This document shows, piece by piece, positions 1 to 11,711 of a DNA stretch of 64,000 nt (position 1 is the first letter of the stretch; each line of letters begins with the position of its first letter). The notes under the pieces were generated by a model that was not told the origin of the DNA, did not search any database, and saw only the letters and a list, made by a program, of their open reading frames with translations. Location: NCBI GenBank assembly GCA_963921425.1, contig OY992838.1, positions 15,810,001 to 15,874,000 of the forward strand. The letters are read 5' to 3'. The stretch is from Dryas octopetala (taxonomy: Eukaryota; Streptophyta; Magnoliopsida; Rosales; Rosaceae). The position numbers were made by a program, and so were the translations under genes.

Positions 1-657
1 TTATCTATATTTATGTGACCCCAAAAAAGAATGGTAAAGGACAAGTGTTCCATGAATTTGACGTTTAAGTTTTATGAAGAGAAAAAAAATTATACTTATT
101 TTTTAGCCATAAAAAACATGGGTTATACAATTTATACTTAATATTTGTTTATAAAAAATCAACTATCTATTGATAAGGATAGTGATATTTTTCTTTACAA
201 TATCCAAATTTTTTTTAACATCATATTCACCTTACTGGTTTTGTTCTTTTTTTTTTACATCAAATTCACCTTCTTTAAATAAAAGGAAAAAAATCATTTA
301 TAAAAAGTAAATAAAATTCAGTTACAAGTATATAGTCAAATGGTAAAAGTCTGTGTTCTTTCACTTCTGTGTATGCCATGCTGCAGAGCAACTTAGCTTT
401 TATTTGATATTGATATAGTTAATTAACTTAATTCCATATTGATAATTTGATATAGATATTATTCTTATTAATCGATTATTTATTTATTTATACTAAATTT
501 GAGGCTGTTGATGCAAGATCAGTATTTGATGAAAATAATAATTAATATGAAATTAGTAATATAGAAATGGAATTGGTAATATGATATGAAATTACAAATT
601 AATAATATGGAATTGCCAATTGGTAATATCAATATGATATGCACTTAGTAATAAGTT
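1..657. other. AT-rich 5' region of hAT copy A, no gene
   Basis: No coding sequence is recognisable. From about position 520 the sequence aligns by eye with the 5' region of hAT copy B (around 52350-52480): both show runs of AATATGAAATTAGTAATAT-like text. Positions 1-500 do not match copy B, so another insertion or deletion may lie here. The left terminus of copy A was not found and is probably outside the window. Confidence 0.5.
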
Positions 658-666
658 AATAACTAA

Positions 667-1214
667 GAGAAAATTACAGATTTAGTCCAGTTATTTTATA
701 CCTAGTTCAATTTTGGTCCACAATCTTTTTTAAGTTCTGTTTTGGTCCACTAATTGTTTCACTTGTTCAATAAAGGTCCAGATTTGTTTTCTCAAATTTG
801 GCCTGCTTTTTACCCTATCAAATCTCACCCAAATTCAGCAAATATGTACTTGTTTTAAAGCTATGCCTTTCTTCTTTACAACCATATAAAGATCATTCAA
901 ATTGGAGTTCTAAAACTCAAGATAATTGACCCTAAAGTAGAGTACCCAAAACTGCCAATTTTTCAAATTTCACCAAATCTCAATTCTCTTAGATTATAAT
1001 ACTCCAAATTTGTTTTTATGACTAAAAAATGATGAAATATAACTTATACTTCAATTATAATTGAAGAAAACACAACCCAAAAGATTTAAAGTCACAAATC
1101 TGGACCTTTATTGAACAAATGAAACAATTAGTGGACCAAAACAGAACTTAAAAAAGATCGTGGACCAAAATTGAACTAGGTATAAAATAAATGGACCAAA
1201 TCTGTAATTTCCTC
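667..1214. mobile_element. MULE-type MITE, 548 bp, inside hAT copy A
   Basis: The two ends (667-786 and 1095-1214) are 120-bp inverted repeats that agree at nearly every position; one end begins GAGAAAATTACAGATTT. The element is flanked by the perfect 9-bp direct repeat AATAACTAA (658-666 and 1215-1223). Long terminal inverted repeats plus a 9-bp TSD are typical of Mutator-like elements. The paralogous hAT copy B carries a single AATAACTAA at 52474-52482 with no insert, which fixes the boundaries. The interior has no coding capacity. Confidence 0.9.
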
Positions 1215-1318
1215 AATAACTAATATGATATTAATTTCATAGTGATATACTGATATGATATTAATATGGAATTTAACTCTTTTGTTAATTGTTATTGTTA
1301 TTAGGAATTTAGAATTCA

Positions 1319-4300
1319 ATGGCCAGTGGAGGGAGATCACGTGATCTAGATTGGGATCATGTCAATCCACTACCGGGTAGCAAACAAGGTTCAATATGCA
1401 AATATTGTGGCCTTGTAATGAAGGGTGCTGAAATGACACGACTGAAATACCACCTTAGTGGTTTGGATCCTAGAAACAATGTGCAACGATGCAATAGTGT
1501 CCCACCATAAGTGAAACAATTCATCATTGCATGGATGCAACACAAACAACACCAAAAGAGCAAAAAAATACAACGGATGGAAGAGCTCAGGGAAGAGCTT
1601 CGAGGACAAGGTCAGATTGAGCTGAGTGATGATGATGAAGATCATAATGATGATATGGGGCCTCAAGAGATAAGAGAATTTTGAGCTGCACTTCGAGCAT
1701 CTAGAACAGCAAAATGGCAGAGGGAATACTTACATAAAGTCCCAAATAGGGGACAAGGTTCTGGGTCTAGTAGTGGTGCACAGATGCAAAGAGGATCATG
1801 CATGAGGGAATCACTACCAACACCTCCAGTAGCACCAAGCTTGTACAAGGTAGCTGAAGCACGCCAAAAGAGTGTTAAAAATCTCTTTTCTAGAGGGTCA
1901 ATCAAAGATGGGATGCAACGCTTGATCAACAAGTTCTTCATATATGAAAATGTTCCTCATTCAAAAACAGCATCTCATCATTTCAAAAATTTGGTGATAG
2001 GATGTCAACAGGCAGGAGTAGGAGTAGAACCTTCTTTACCTTATCAGATACGCACCAGATTTTTGGACCAGGAGTTTAAAGAAATGCAAGAGCATGTTAA
2101 CAAATTGAAGACCGATTAGGCAACTTATGGTTGCACAATCATGTGCGATGGTTGGACAGGCCCAACCAAATTGTCTGTCATAAACTTCATGGCCTATTCA
2201 AAAGGGAAGTCGGTATTCCTTAAGTCCGTTGATTCTTCAGATTGCATAAAGGATCATAATATATTTATGGGCTACTGAAGGATGTTATCACGGAGGTTGG
2301 AGAGGAGAATGTTGTTCAAGTTGTGACCGACAATGGTTCCGCATTTGTCAAAGCAGGTAAGAAGTTAACGAACAAATACAATGTGTATTGGACGTCGTGT
2401 GCAGCACATTGCATTGATCTAATGTTTGAAAAGATGGGGAAGAAAGAGCAAGTTGCTAATGTGATTAAAAAAGTCAGAATGATCACGAATTATATTTACA
2501 ACCATAATTGGTTTTTGGCAAAGATGCGAGAGATCACAAAAAGAGATATTGTTCGTCCTGGTGCCACTCGATTTGCTACAAACTATATTGCATTAGATAG
2601 TTTGTATGGTAAGATGATGGGGCAAAAGCAATTGTTCACCAGTGATGATTGGGGTCGTAGCAATTTCCGACGTTCAGATGCAGAATTGATGGTTGAAAAT
2701 ATAGTTCTTGATCACTCTACGACCTCTCTACGTAGTTTTACGTATTGTCGACACAGAAGTGTATCCTACAATGGGATCAATTTAAGAGTTGATGCATGTC
2801 GTGAAGGAAGAGCTAGAAAAAAAAATAGTGCACGGTGGATGATAAAAATCATCAACGATCAATGGTTTAAAACGTTACAACACGATTTGCATGCAGCAGT
2901 TAACCCAATAATTTATTTATTATTTTGGTTCCGCATTTTTTTTAATTGATTTAGCTTTCAATTAATTTACTAAATTACTAATTATGTATTTCTATATTTA
3001 CTTGATGCATGATTGCAGCCTATTATTTGAATCCTCGCTATCAATATAGATCTGTTGTTGGAGATTATGGTGAACTTATTCGGGCTGTGCACAACGTATT
3101 CTTCAAATTGGATCCCTATTCACCATAAGTTGGCCAATTTGAAAATGAGGTAAAAATAATTTGCCATAAGGCCCATAAAAATCCTTACGAGAAATATTAA
3201 TACTTTATATAATTTGATTGTTTTAAATTATATATTTAATTGATATTGTATAATTTGTATTGTATTTGTATCTCGTTAACATATTTTAAAGATGCGCGGA
3301 AAATATTCGAAGAGCGAGCTGCAAAAACTGCTAGATCAAGAATGTCTCCTAGTGAGTATACATCGTACTTGTATAAGTTAGATTAACTTAATTATTTATT
3401 TCTATAGTTACACTTACACAAAGAAATTTTTCATTTCAGGTGAATGGTAAGTCATGTATAGAAATGATGCGCCTACTGTGAGAAAGTTAGTCATCAAAGT
3501 TTTATCACAAACAGGGTCATCATCAGCTTGTGAAAGAAACTGTTGTGAAAGAAACTGGAGCACTGTTGCACTCATACACACCAAACAACGAAACAGGCTC
3601 TCATATAGTAGGTTAGAAAAGATGGTGTATTGCTACTATAACATGAGGCTTACACTTCGAGACAAGAAAGCAGAGGAGGATCGCATCGATGAATATGATC
3701 CGCTGGATATATATGATGCTGCTATAAAGGATGATGATGTGGAGGGAAACCAGCTTTATCAGTGGATCAGGCCCCTCTATTTAGATGATGATGCAGGCAA
3801 TCCATATCCTTATATTGCAGCTCAAGCACATCAGTAAGGTATCATTGTGGACAGAGTTCTAAATGAGGAGGTGAGCCCTACTGAAAGTTTTGATGAACTT
3901 ATGTAACCAAGGTCAACACATCGTAACGAGCCAGTTCTCACTAATCCTTCTCGATCAAGCAACTCCAACACAAGATCGGGCACTCCTACCAACAGTGGAG
4001 GTAGAGGTAGTGGTAGTGGTAGTGGTAGAGGTAGTGGTGGTGGTGGTGGTGGTGGTGGTGGTGGAAATGAAGATTGCATTGGACATTCTCAAGAGTATAT
4101 GAGCTCATTTTCTGTCAAAGCAAACTACACAAATACAACACAAGATGAGGATCATGAGCGTAGGCGTGCCGGACCAAGAATTGGTGCCATAGGAAAAGGC
4201 TATAGTCGCAGACAAAGAGGTTATGAAAGTCTGGCACAAGAAGAAGATGATTCATTATCCACCACTTTTGGCTCTATGGGGGTAGGAAGTGACGATTACA

Positions 4301-4593
4301 ATTATAGGCAAAATCCTCCAATATTCTACCCACCACATCTACCTTACTCAGTTGAGTCTGATAGTAACTCATTGGCACAACAAAAGACAAACTCTTCAAA
4401 TGAGTATGCTTATGGGCAAATTTAACCACAACAAATTCCTGATCCATATGGTTGGCATGTTGGCAATTACATGCAAAATTATGCTGGAGAAGTATCTTGG
4501 GGTGATTATTCTTCACATTACACCTACTCTGGACATGATGATACTGAAGACAGTGAAAATTTTCAACCTCCTAGAAACTCTATGTGGTATTGA
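1319..4593 (+). pseudogene. hAT transposase, degenerate (copy A)
   Basis: This is a decayed hAT-superfamily transposase gene. Visible parts in order: an N-terminal BED-type zinc finger (CKYCGLVMKG with the following TRLKYHL, 1400-1460); an acidic linker (about 1620-1660); the DUF659/catalytic region with MCDGWTG (2140-2160), TDNGSAFVKAGKK and AHCIDL (2320-2420); FLNPR-like YYLNPRYQY after an intron (about 2902-3019); the C-terminal hAT dimerisation region with SSACERN and NRLSYSRLEK (3520-3630); and a Gly/Ser-rich tail with a GGT run (4010-4065), ending at TGA 4591-4593. Further introns end near 3291 and 3439. The gene is broken by stops at 1508, 1682 and 2117 and by a deletion of about 40 bp near 2717 relative to copy B. 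A 12-bp tandem duplication in the dimerisation motif adds four codons. It is not expected to make active protein. Confidence 0.85.
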
Positions 4594-4837
4594 TTACTTT
4601 TGTAATTCATGTGGCAATATTGTAGTATAAATAAAATTGAGGTGTTATTGATGTAATTATTAATTAGTGAAACATTTTTTTAACAGTATTTGCCTCCAGC
4701 GCCCATTATATTCATCACATATTACATGAAACCTACTATATAATTTGGTTTCTTCAATGTTTTTTATCAATGTAGTAAATAATATGTTAAATAAACATAT
4801 GGTAAAGTTTCATTCAAAATTTTCGTATTTTGATAGC

Positions 4838-4942
4838 AATTTCCGTTGTTTCAGTCGAATTTTTGTCGAAATTTAAAAATCATCGAAATTTTCATCAAAA
4901 TTTTCATCGAAATTTCCTCGAAACCCGAAATTTTATTCCTTG
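4838..4942. repeat. hAT copy A right terminus with AAATTTCG subterminal repeats
   Basis: Repeated AAATTTCG/CGAAATTT motifs cluster here. The outermost bases, read inward on the minus strand, are CAAGGAATAAAATTTCG. They match the left end of hAT copy B at 51000 (CAAGGGTTTAAATTTCG), which suggests a terminal inverted repeat beginning CAAGG. The next 8 bp (4943-4950, GCTATAGG) would be the TSD. After it a gypsy gag reading frame resumes at once, which supports the boundary. Confidence 0.65.
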
Positions 4943-5232
4943 GCTATAGGTGTGGCAAACCTAGACATAGGTCTAACGTGTGCCTTGAACGAAGGCAACC
5001 TGTTACCCTATTAGCGCAGAATGAAGAGGAAGAAGATGTTGCGGACGAGAATGATGAGTATAATGAGGCCGAGTTTGCTGAAGAGGATAGTGGTGAATTA
5101 GAGAAAGTCAACTTTGGTGTTGTAGCTAATTCTTTTAGCGCCTAAGGAAGACGGTCAGAGACATAACATTTTTCGATCATTGCGTACCATCAACAATAAA
5201 ATCTGTGAGTTATTGTTGATAGTGGGAGTTGT
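4943..5232 (+). pseudogene. Ty3/gypsy gag zinc knuckle and protease fragment
   Basis: The frame reads YRCGKPRHRSNVC, a CCHC zinc knuckle of the type found in Ty3/gypsy (chromovirus-like) Gag. A stretch rich in Glu and Asp follows, and after a stop and a frameshift comes VDSGSCE (about 5211-5231), which matches the aspartic protease active-site region of these elements. hAT copy A interrupts the fragment on the left, and the AAATCC-rich repeat cuts it off on the right just after the protease motif. Upstream Gag and downstream reverse transcriptase are not in the window. It is a dead remnant that serves as the target for later insertions. Confidence 0.7.
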
Positions 5233-5986
5233 GAGGATTTTAATGGATTTTAAAATCCATAGAACTATCAAAATCCAAGGGAATTGGCAAGAATTCTCAT
5301 GAAATTTGTTATGTGTAAAAAATGTATTCAAATCCATCCAAATCCATCTAAATCCATTAAAATCTTTCACTTAATGACATCCATGACTTTTTGAGGACAC
5401 CTAGATTTCATTGAAATCCATTAAAATTTGAGTTGGGGACACCTTGATTTCTTTGGATTCCATTAAAATCTGAGTTGGGGACACTTAGATTCCATTGGAC
5501 GTTTAAAATCCAATGAAATCTAAGTTGGGGACACCTCCCTTAATGAAATCCACGAGTTTTTGAAAACATCTGAATTTTATTGGAATTCATTTAAATCTGA
5601 GTTGGGGCCATTTTAGTAGGGGTGGGTTCGGTCCTGTTTCCGAACCGAGAACCCCAAACTGGTAACCGACCGGACCCCCCTCGGATGGCCCTTTTGGTTA
5701 CTGAGACCGGAACCGAAATGCCGGTAAACCGGCACTCGGTTGACCGGCATTTTCAGTCGGCTCGGTATGGGCCTTGACCGACACGGTGCGACGAATGGGT
5801 GGCGAAAGGGCAGCGAGACAGAGGGTTTTCAGTTTTAAGCAACAACCCAATCCATTTATATAATTAGATGGAGAATGAAGAGAGGATAAACTTTGATTCT
5901 TGGGTCGACGGAAAATACCGCCGGAATTTGAAGAAATCCGGCGAGGAAGGCATGGCTTGGAGCGGTGATTCCGTCGCATGGGGAGG

Positions 5987-8687
5987 TGTTGTTGTCCTAC
6001 CTCAAGTGCAAGGTTATCAAGTTTTAGTATGGAAATGGAAGTAGGGGGTTGTCGTACCCAAGAGATTGGATTAGGATTTCAATCACAAGCTAGATTTATT
6101 TTAGGGTTATAAAACTAACAAACAACCTACTATGTACTATACAAAGCCAAGACTAAACATAATGGTATGTGCAAATGTGTAGTGTTGAGTTGTTATTTGG
6201 TTGATTGATGATAAGTAACACTAGAATTTGAAACTAACACATGGAAATACAAACAAATTCAAGTACAAATTAAATTCAATGATGATGAAGGATTTGAGGT
6301 TATTAGGGGTTCACACTAACCCTCCCATGTAACAAACAATGCAATTAATGATTATGCCAAATTAGATAGATTAAATTCCCTCCTAACCCCCGATCAAGGT
6401 AAATTAGGGCACATCCTCTTTCATGTTATCAACTATCCCAACCAAGGTGATAGGTAACTTCCTAAGATTAATGACATAGCAAACCCTAGGTGCATAAAGT
6501 TCTAAGGATGAGGAATACAAGCAATTAAAACAATCCAACCAAGGTGTTTTTAAATTACCATGCTCTTATGCAACAAGCTTTAGAAACTAAAGGTTACCAA
6601 TCTCCAATTTCTACATGACAACATTTCTCATATGCACAAGTGGTAAATTCACACATATAAGTCATGATCTTTAAACTAGCATAAGAGCATATATATCCAA
6701 AAGGGCATTTATATCACAAATCACAAAGTCATTACATGGTTGGGCTAGGGCTACATCCCTAACCTCAAATCAAAAACTACTTACTAGCTGTAAAAGTTAC
6801 AAACAATATCACAAATTGAAACATAAATGGAAACAAGAAGGAAAAGAGAAAACTCTAGATGTTGAAGTCAAGCTCTCAAGGGGTGTCACTCCTCCAAGGA
6901 TGCCCAAAATAGCTTCTTGTCCCAAGTGCCTCCAAGCTCTTCTTGCAATAATGGTGGTGAATATGGTAGATGAGTGTTGTGATGGTGTTTGGCTTTTTGG
7001 AGAGGAAGAGTTGATGGAGGGAAGATGGAGAAAAGACATGATGAAGAGAGATGAGAAAAAGCTAGGGTTTTGGATAGGGGTGGGCACAGTACGGTATGGT
7101 ACAGTATGAGCCCCATACCGATACCATACCGAAATTTTTATTCGGTACGGTATGGACATTTTTAAAACTGGTACCATACCATACCAGTGTTCTATGAATT
7201 CGGTATGGTTCGGTATGGTTTCGGTATATACCAACATTTTAAACTTTTTTTTTTGTCAAAAAACAATATTTAACAACCAAAAAGAAATATTTTTTCCCAA
7301 CCAAAAGATAAAACAAAACCCAACTTGTACGTTCCTTTCATTTCTGTTGTGAACTATGATCGATGGTATTGATCCTTAATTAACCATCAAACGACTAATT
7401 AAGCACATATATAATTCTAACACAATTCATCATCAACCAGTGTAAACACAGAATTAGAAAAGAAAGCAACTGATCATAAATCACACACCATTCTATATAT
7501 ACATATATATATATATCAATGCCAAAGAAACTACAACAATGACAAAAGGAAGAGTAAAACTGTAAAACACAAGAGCAACTCAGACCCAAGTATAGAAAGC
7601 ATAATAATGAAATATATATTAAATAATTAAATTAAAAATATATCGGTACGGTACGGTATTTCACGGTATTGAAAGTTTCATACCTATACCATACCGATTT
7701 AGACTCGGTACGGTACGGTATCGGTACGGTATATAATCGGTATTATTTTTCGGTATAACATTGACACGGTACGGTATGGTACGGGTTCGATTTCGGTATT
7801 TCGGTAGTAAATGTCCACCCCTAGTTTTGGAAGATGAAAGATGAGATGTGTGTTTTTGAGATGAGATGATAGAATGAATGATGAAATGAGTGAAATTAGA
7901 GAGGATGGAGGGGGGAGCTCGAAAATGAGAGAGTATTTTATGGTTTGGGTGAGTTGTTATGTCTAGAATATGTGGCTAGGATTAAAAGAAAATGAAGAGA
8001 TAAGGTTTGGTTAATTCAAAAATGAGAATATTTCATCTTTATCCCTAAATGGATGATCCTTAAAGAATGTTGAGATAGGTAGATGTTCTCTTTGCCTCAT
8101 TTAGAGCCTTCACATTGTGGTTTCTGAATTTTGCTTAGAATGGGCAAACAAAGGGGAAGGAAAGAGAGCATGTGATAGGCAATTACCCAAAATGGAAAGA
8201 TGCCTTGGGACCACTTTTTCCTTTTTCTGACAGGATTTCTGAGCTGTCTTTGGAGAGCAATTTGGAGACCTTAACCGACTCAGAAATTTACGTTTTATAT
8301 ATCAATAGAAAGCCCTAGATGTCTTCTTTCTAACTATATATTATATGCCTCAATCCAAACTCAAACCAAAACGTTATGCCCCACACAATGCAGCTGACTC
8401 AGTTCTCCTTGGGTGCAGTTTTGGGCTGACTTTGAAATTCAAAATGAACACCTTAGAAGTCTTCAAATGTCACGAAATTTAACCTGGAATAATTTCAAGG
8501 TGTTAGTTTCTATCTCCAATTGGATTCATGTTAAAATCTATTAAGGAGAATAAATGGTGAAATTTCTCATTTTATTGTTCGGAATCTAAAAACACAAAAC
8601 TAAATGAAATTTAAAGCTGTTAATCAAATGAACTCACAAAAACTAAGTAAGAGGAATATAAAATGATATGAATTTATGAACATATCA
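5987..8687. mobile_element. solo LTR, 2701 bp including a nested MITE
   Basis: The sequence begins TGTTGTTGTCC and ends AACATATCA (TG...CA), and is flanked by the perfect 5-bp direct repeat GGAGG (5982-5986 and 8688-8692). No internal gag-pol region exists, so it is a solo LTR left by recombination between two LTRs. Subtracting the hAT MITE at 7075-7823 and its TSD gives about 1.94 kb for the original LTR. That length suggests a Ty3/gypsy LTR, but the family cannot be named from the sequence alone. Small frames inside it (e.g. 6816-7109) show no known domain. Confidence 0.8.
7075..7823. mobile_element. hAT MITE, 749 bp, inside the solo LTR
   Basis: The termini are TAGGGGTGGGCA and, inverted, TAGGGGTGGACA. 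Inside both ends are many CGGTACGGTATGG motifs. A perfect 8-bp TSD, GTTTTGGA, lies at 7067-7074 and 7824-7831. The core is AT-rich and non-coding. It belongs to the same broad TAGGGGTGGG-terminated hAT group as its host element but has a different interior. Confidence 0.9.
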
Positions 8688-9924
8688 GGAGGCCGGCCGA
8701 GTTGGGTGGCGGCTAGGTTGTGTTGGCGCCGGCTTGGGGAGTCGACCAATGGCCTTTTATTGCTGGGAGGTGGCCGGCGACGGTGAATCTTGGCAGGGCA
8801 GGGTCACGCAGGGAGAAAGTGACAGAGAATGAGAGAGAAAATGGTTTCAAAGAAAATAAAGAGGAAGATAAGAATAGGGAGGAAGGTGGGGCATTGGGCA
8901 GTGTGCACGCACAGAAAAAGAAAAAGGGGTTTAGATGAGGGCTATATAGGTCTGTTTCTTTTAGAAGTGAGCCAATGTCAATTTCTAGTTGTAGCTGTAT
9001 GTGTCAGTAATCTTTATGGGAATAAACCTTTTTGGTTTAGAGAAGTATAAAAAAGAATGGGGAAGAAAGAGAAAAGAAAAAAAAATTAGTATTTTAGTAA
9101 TTTAGACATTAGGGTATTTTGGGGTTTGGAATTTGGAGTTTGGAGTTTTTACTTTGTATTAAATATATTTTATAATTTATATAAAACATATTTTATATAA
9201 TATATTTCTATACTTTAAACATTTATATAGATTATAGTTATTAGTTATTAGTTATAGACTATTATCATATTATACCATACTAAACATCTATATAGACAAT
9301 AGTTATTAGTTATATACCAACTATAAATTATTGAATTATTATCAATTATAGTCTTATGGTATATAATATATCAGTATAGGATATAATAAGCCTTATAAGA
9401 TATAAGATTTGATAAAATACACAATAGGGTTTATGGTATAAGATATAAGAATAGGATATAGGGTTTAATATTTAGTTTATAATTATATGATATAAATTGT
9501 TTAGGATATGTTATAATATTAGTTTAGGGTATGTTTAATTAGTTTTTATATAGAAATGTATTATATAAATTAAAAAACATATAAATTATTAATTATAGGA
9601 TTTAGGGTATAGAAAGGGTTTAGGGTTTATAAATTTATATATTTTTTATATAAATTATAAAAATGTATATAAATGTATATAAAAAGGTATTTTAGGATAT
9701 AAAAATGTAATATTTAAATTAAATGTTATATATACTCGGTTCGGTTCGGTAAACCAACGGTTCTAGGATCTGAGAACCGGAACCGGGACCGAACATACCA
9801 GTTCGGTTGGCAAACCGATATCTCAGTACAGTTTCTCTCCGGTACGGTTATTCTCGGCATCGGTTGGAGCGGTTTCGGGTACGGTCTCGGTTTTTCGGTC
9901 AAACCGACCCAGCCCTACATTTTA

Positions 9925-10813
9925 GGGCCCGTCTGGTAACGTTTTACAGAACAATTTTCTAAAAACTGTATTGTAAAATGAAAATAAAAAATTAAATTTT
10001 GTATTCTCAAAATATGAGAAGGCGTCTGGTAGCGTAATTAAAAAACAATTATATAAAACAAAAATAATGAAAACACATTTGATATTAACTAATTATTACA
10101 ACTAAATAATTATATTCACAAAAGATATTAATTATAAATTATTATTAACCAATTTCATAAAATATATAATTAAAAAAGAGAGAAGTTTCATAAAACCCAA
10201 CCCACCTCGGCCGGTGCGACTACCTTGGAGGTGGAAGAGTTGTTGGTGACTGTATTATTAATGGAGACAAGATTGTAATTAGCACCTATGATCTAATTGA
10301 ACAGATGTATTTTCTCTATATAAGGATTGTTAAGGCTCGTGAGCTTCCTGCCATGAATGTTACGATGAGTCTTGATCCGTTTATTGAAGCGAGAATTGGA
10401 AACTATAGAGAGATTACAAAGTATATATTTTGAGAGATGGGTAGAGAGAGAAAAAAAATAGAGGAATAGAGGAGAGATGAAGAGAGATGGGTGAGGTGAG
10501 CAGCGGCGGAGGGTAGGGCTGCCGCCGGAGGTGAGTCTGGCTAGGTGGGGAGGAGGTGCAGATCACATGTTTTTCCATTTTTTCATTTTTTTTTCAGTTG
10601 TAAATTTTTTTTTATTTGTATCTGTGTTCTTTATGTTTTCTAAATTCACTGAAAACGTCATTTAGTCGTTTTCTAAATTTACACTGTAAACTAAAAATTC
10701 TATTTTGTATTTTTCAAAAACTGTTTTCTCAATATGGCAACCAAATGCATTTTTGTCATTTTTTGAATTTGTAAAATGAAAAGCCGTTTTGTAAAACGTT
10801 ACCAAACGCACCC
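9925..10813. mobile_element. PIF/Harbinger-type element carrying a host gene fragment
   Basis: The left end GGGCCCGTCTGGTAACGTTTTA matches the inverted right end GGGTGCGTTTGGTAACGTTTTA (positions differ at 4-5 and 9). TTA flanks both sides (9922-9924 and 10814-10816), as for PIF/Harbinger elements. The subterminal regions share more inverted text (TTTTCTAAAAACTG and AAACAGTTTTTGAAAA). The interior contains an MCTP-like coding fragment (10221-10433). A 3-bp TSD is weak evidence on its own; the GGGNNNGTTTGG terminus makes this class the best fit. Confidence 0.7.
10221..10433 (+). pseudogene. captured MCTP (multiple C2 domain) gene fragment
   Basis: The frame from 10221 reads YLGGGRVVGD, then GDKIVISTYDLIEQM, then YFLYIRIVKARELPAM, then SLDPFIEARIGNYREITK, and ends at TGA 10431-10433. 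This is the junction before, and the start of, a C2 domain of plant MCTP proteins (FTIP1/QUIRKY family: LGGGRVVGG...STYDLVEQM...LYVRVVKARDLP...DPYVEVKLGNYKG). About 70 codons survive without a frameshift, but with substitutions and no gene context on either side. It lies between the inverted repeats of the PIF/Harbinger-type element, so it was most likely captured by it. It is too short to encode a working protein. Confidence 0.8.
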
Positions 10814-11082
10814 TTAATTTTTTTAGAATCCATTAAAATTTTAATTAAAGACACCTTAATTTCATTGGATTTTTAAAATCCAAATTAGGGACAACCTTTT
10901 ATATGTTACTAAAAACATTGACAGAAAAAGAAGTATCTGACTAAAAAGTAAAAACTAAGCCCAGCCTACCCTGAATAAAAAAAAAAAAAAAAAAAACAGA
11001 AAAAAAAAACAAAAGCAAAACGACGCCATTCTTCGTTCTCTCTCTGGCCTCTGGTTAGCTGGTTTTTCGCTCTATCTCAACT

Positions 11083-11419
11083 TGAGTTAATTATATTTAT
11101 ACTCCCTGAGGTTTATCGTCTTTTCACATACACCTCTGAGGTTTCAAAATTGTTGCATATAACCCTCTATAGTGAGACAAAAAATGATGAGAAATTATGC
11201 AAAAAGGCATGCTAAGGGGTTAAATGGCCTAATAAGATTACCCAAGGTGTAAGGTTCAACCTCAATACAAATATTTTCTTTTTTGTTTATTTTTTTTTCT
11301 TGTAGGGGGTTATATGCAATAGTTTTGAAACCTCAGGGGTGTATGTGTAATTTTTGAAACTCCAGGGAATGTATGTGAAAATACGATAAATCTCAAAAGG
11401 TATAAGTATAATTAACTCG
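11083..11419. mobile_element. MITE, about 337 bp, with long inverted repeats
   Basis: The left arm (GAGTTAATTATATTTATACTC, then a TTTATCGT block, then CACATACACCTCTGAGGTTTC) is repeated inverted on the right (11310-11419). TCTCAACT flanks both sides (11075-11082 and 11420-11427). The long arms suggest a MULE-like or hAT-like MITE. The sequence on either side resembles a pyrimidine-rich plant 5' leader (11025-11075 and 11420-11540). Confidence 0.7.
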
Positions 11420-11711
11420 TCTCAACTCTCACTCAGTCTTAAGACTCTCTCAGCTCTCAGTTCTCATCCAGTCTCACCACTCACAACTTCATCAGGCATC
11501 CAAATTATTGCCTTCAATCTTTATTTTCGGCATGGGCAGGTATATCTCTTGAATCTCCTCTTCTTTTTTGTTTCTAAGTTTAATTTAGGTTTAAATGTTT
11601 GGGGACGAATTTAGGGGATTCTATTTAGGTGTGAATTTAGTTATTTATGGATTAAATTTGAATATTTAGGTTAGGTTTAAATGTGAGTACTGAGAAACCC
11701 ATTTGAATTTA

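Larger units (their letters stand above)
5617..9917. mobile_element. hAT-type non-autonomous element, 4301 bp including nested insertions
   Basis: The left end TAGGGGTGGGTTCGGT and the inverted right end (TAGGGCTGGGTCGGT on the minus strand) are terminal inverted repeats rich in AACCG motifs. A perfect 8-bp TSD, CATTTTAG, flanks the element (5609-5616 and 9918-9925); this length fits the hAT superfamily. Without the solo LTR (5987-8687 plus one 5-bp TSD) the element was about 1.6 kb. No transposase domain is present. The region 9130-9720 is very AT-rich with degenerate TTTAGGGTATA repeats. Confidence 0.9.
5233..10901. repeat. AAATCC-rich element, split by nested insertions
   Basis: The outer parts (5233-5608 and 10817-10901) consist of many copies of AAATCCATTAAAAT, its complement GGATTTTAATGG, and GTTGGGGACACC-like spacers. 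The same text occurs at 27165-27520, so this is a dispersed repeat family. The left part stops at a TTTTA that continues in sense at 10814, once the hAT (5617-9917) and the PIF-type element (9925-10813) are removed. Exact outer ends and superfamily are uncertain. Confidence 0.55.
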
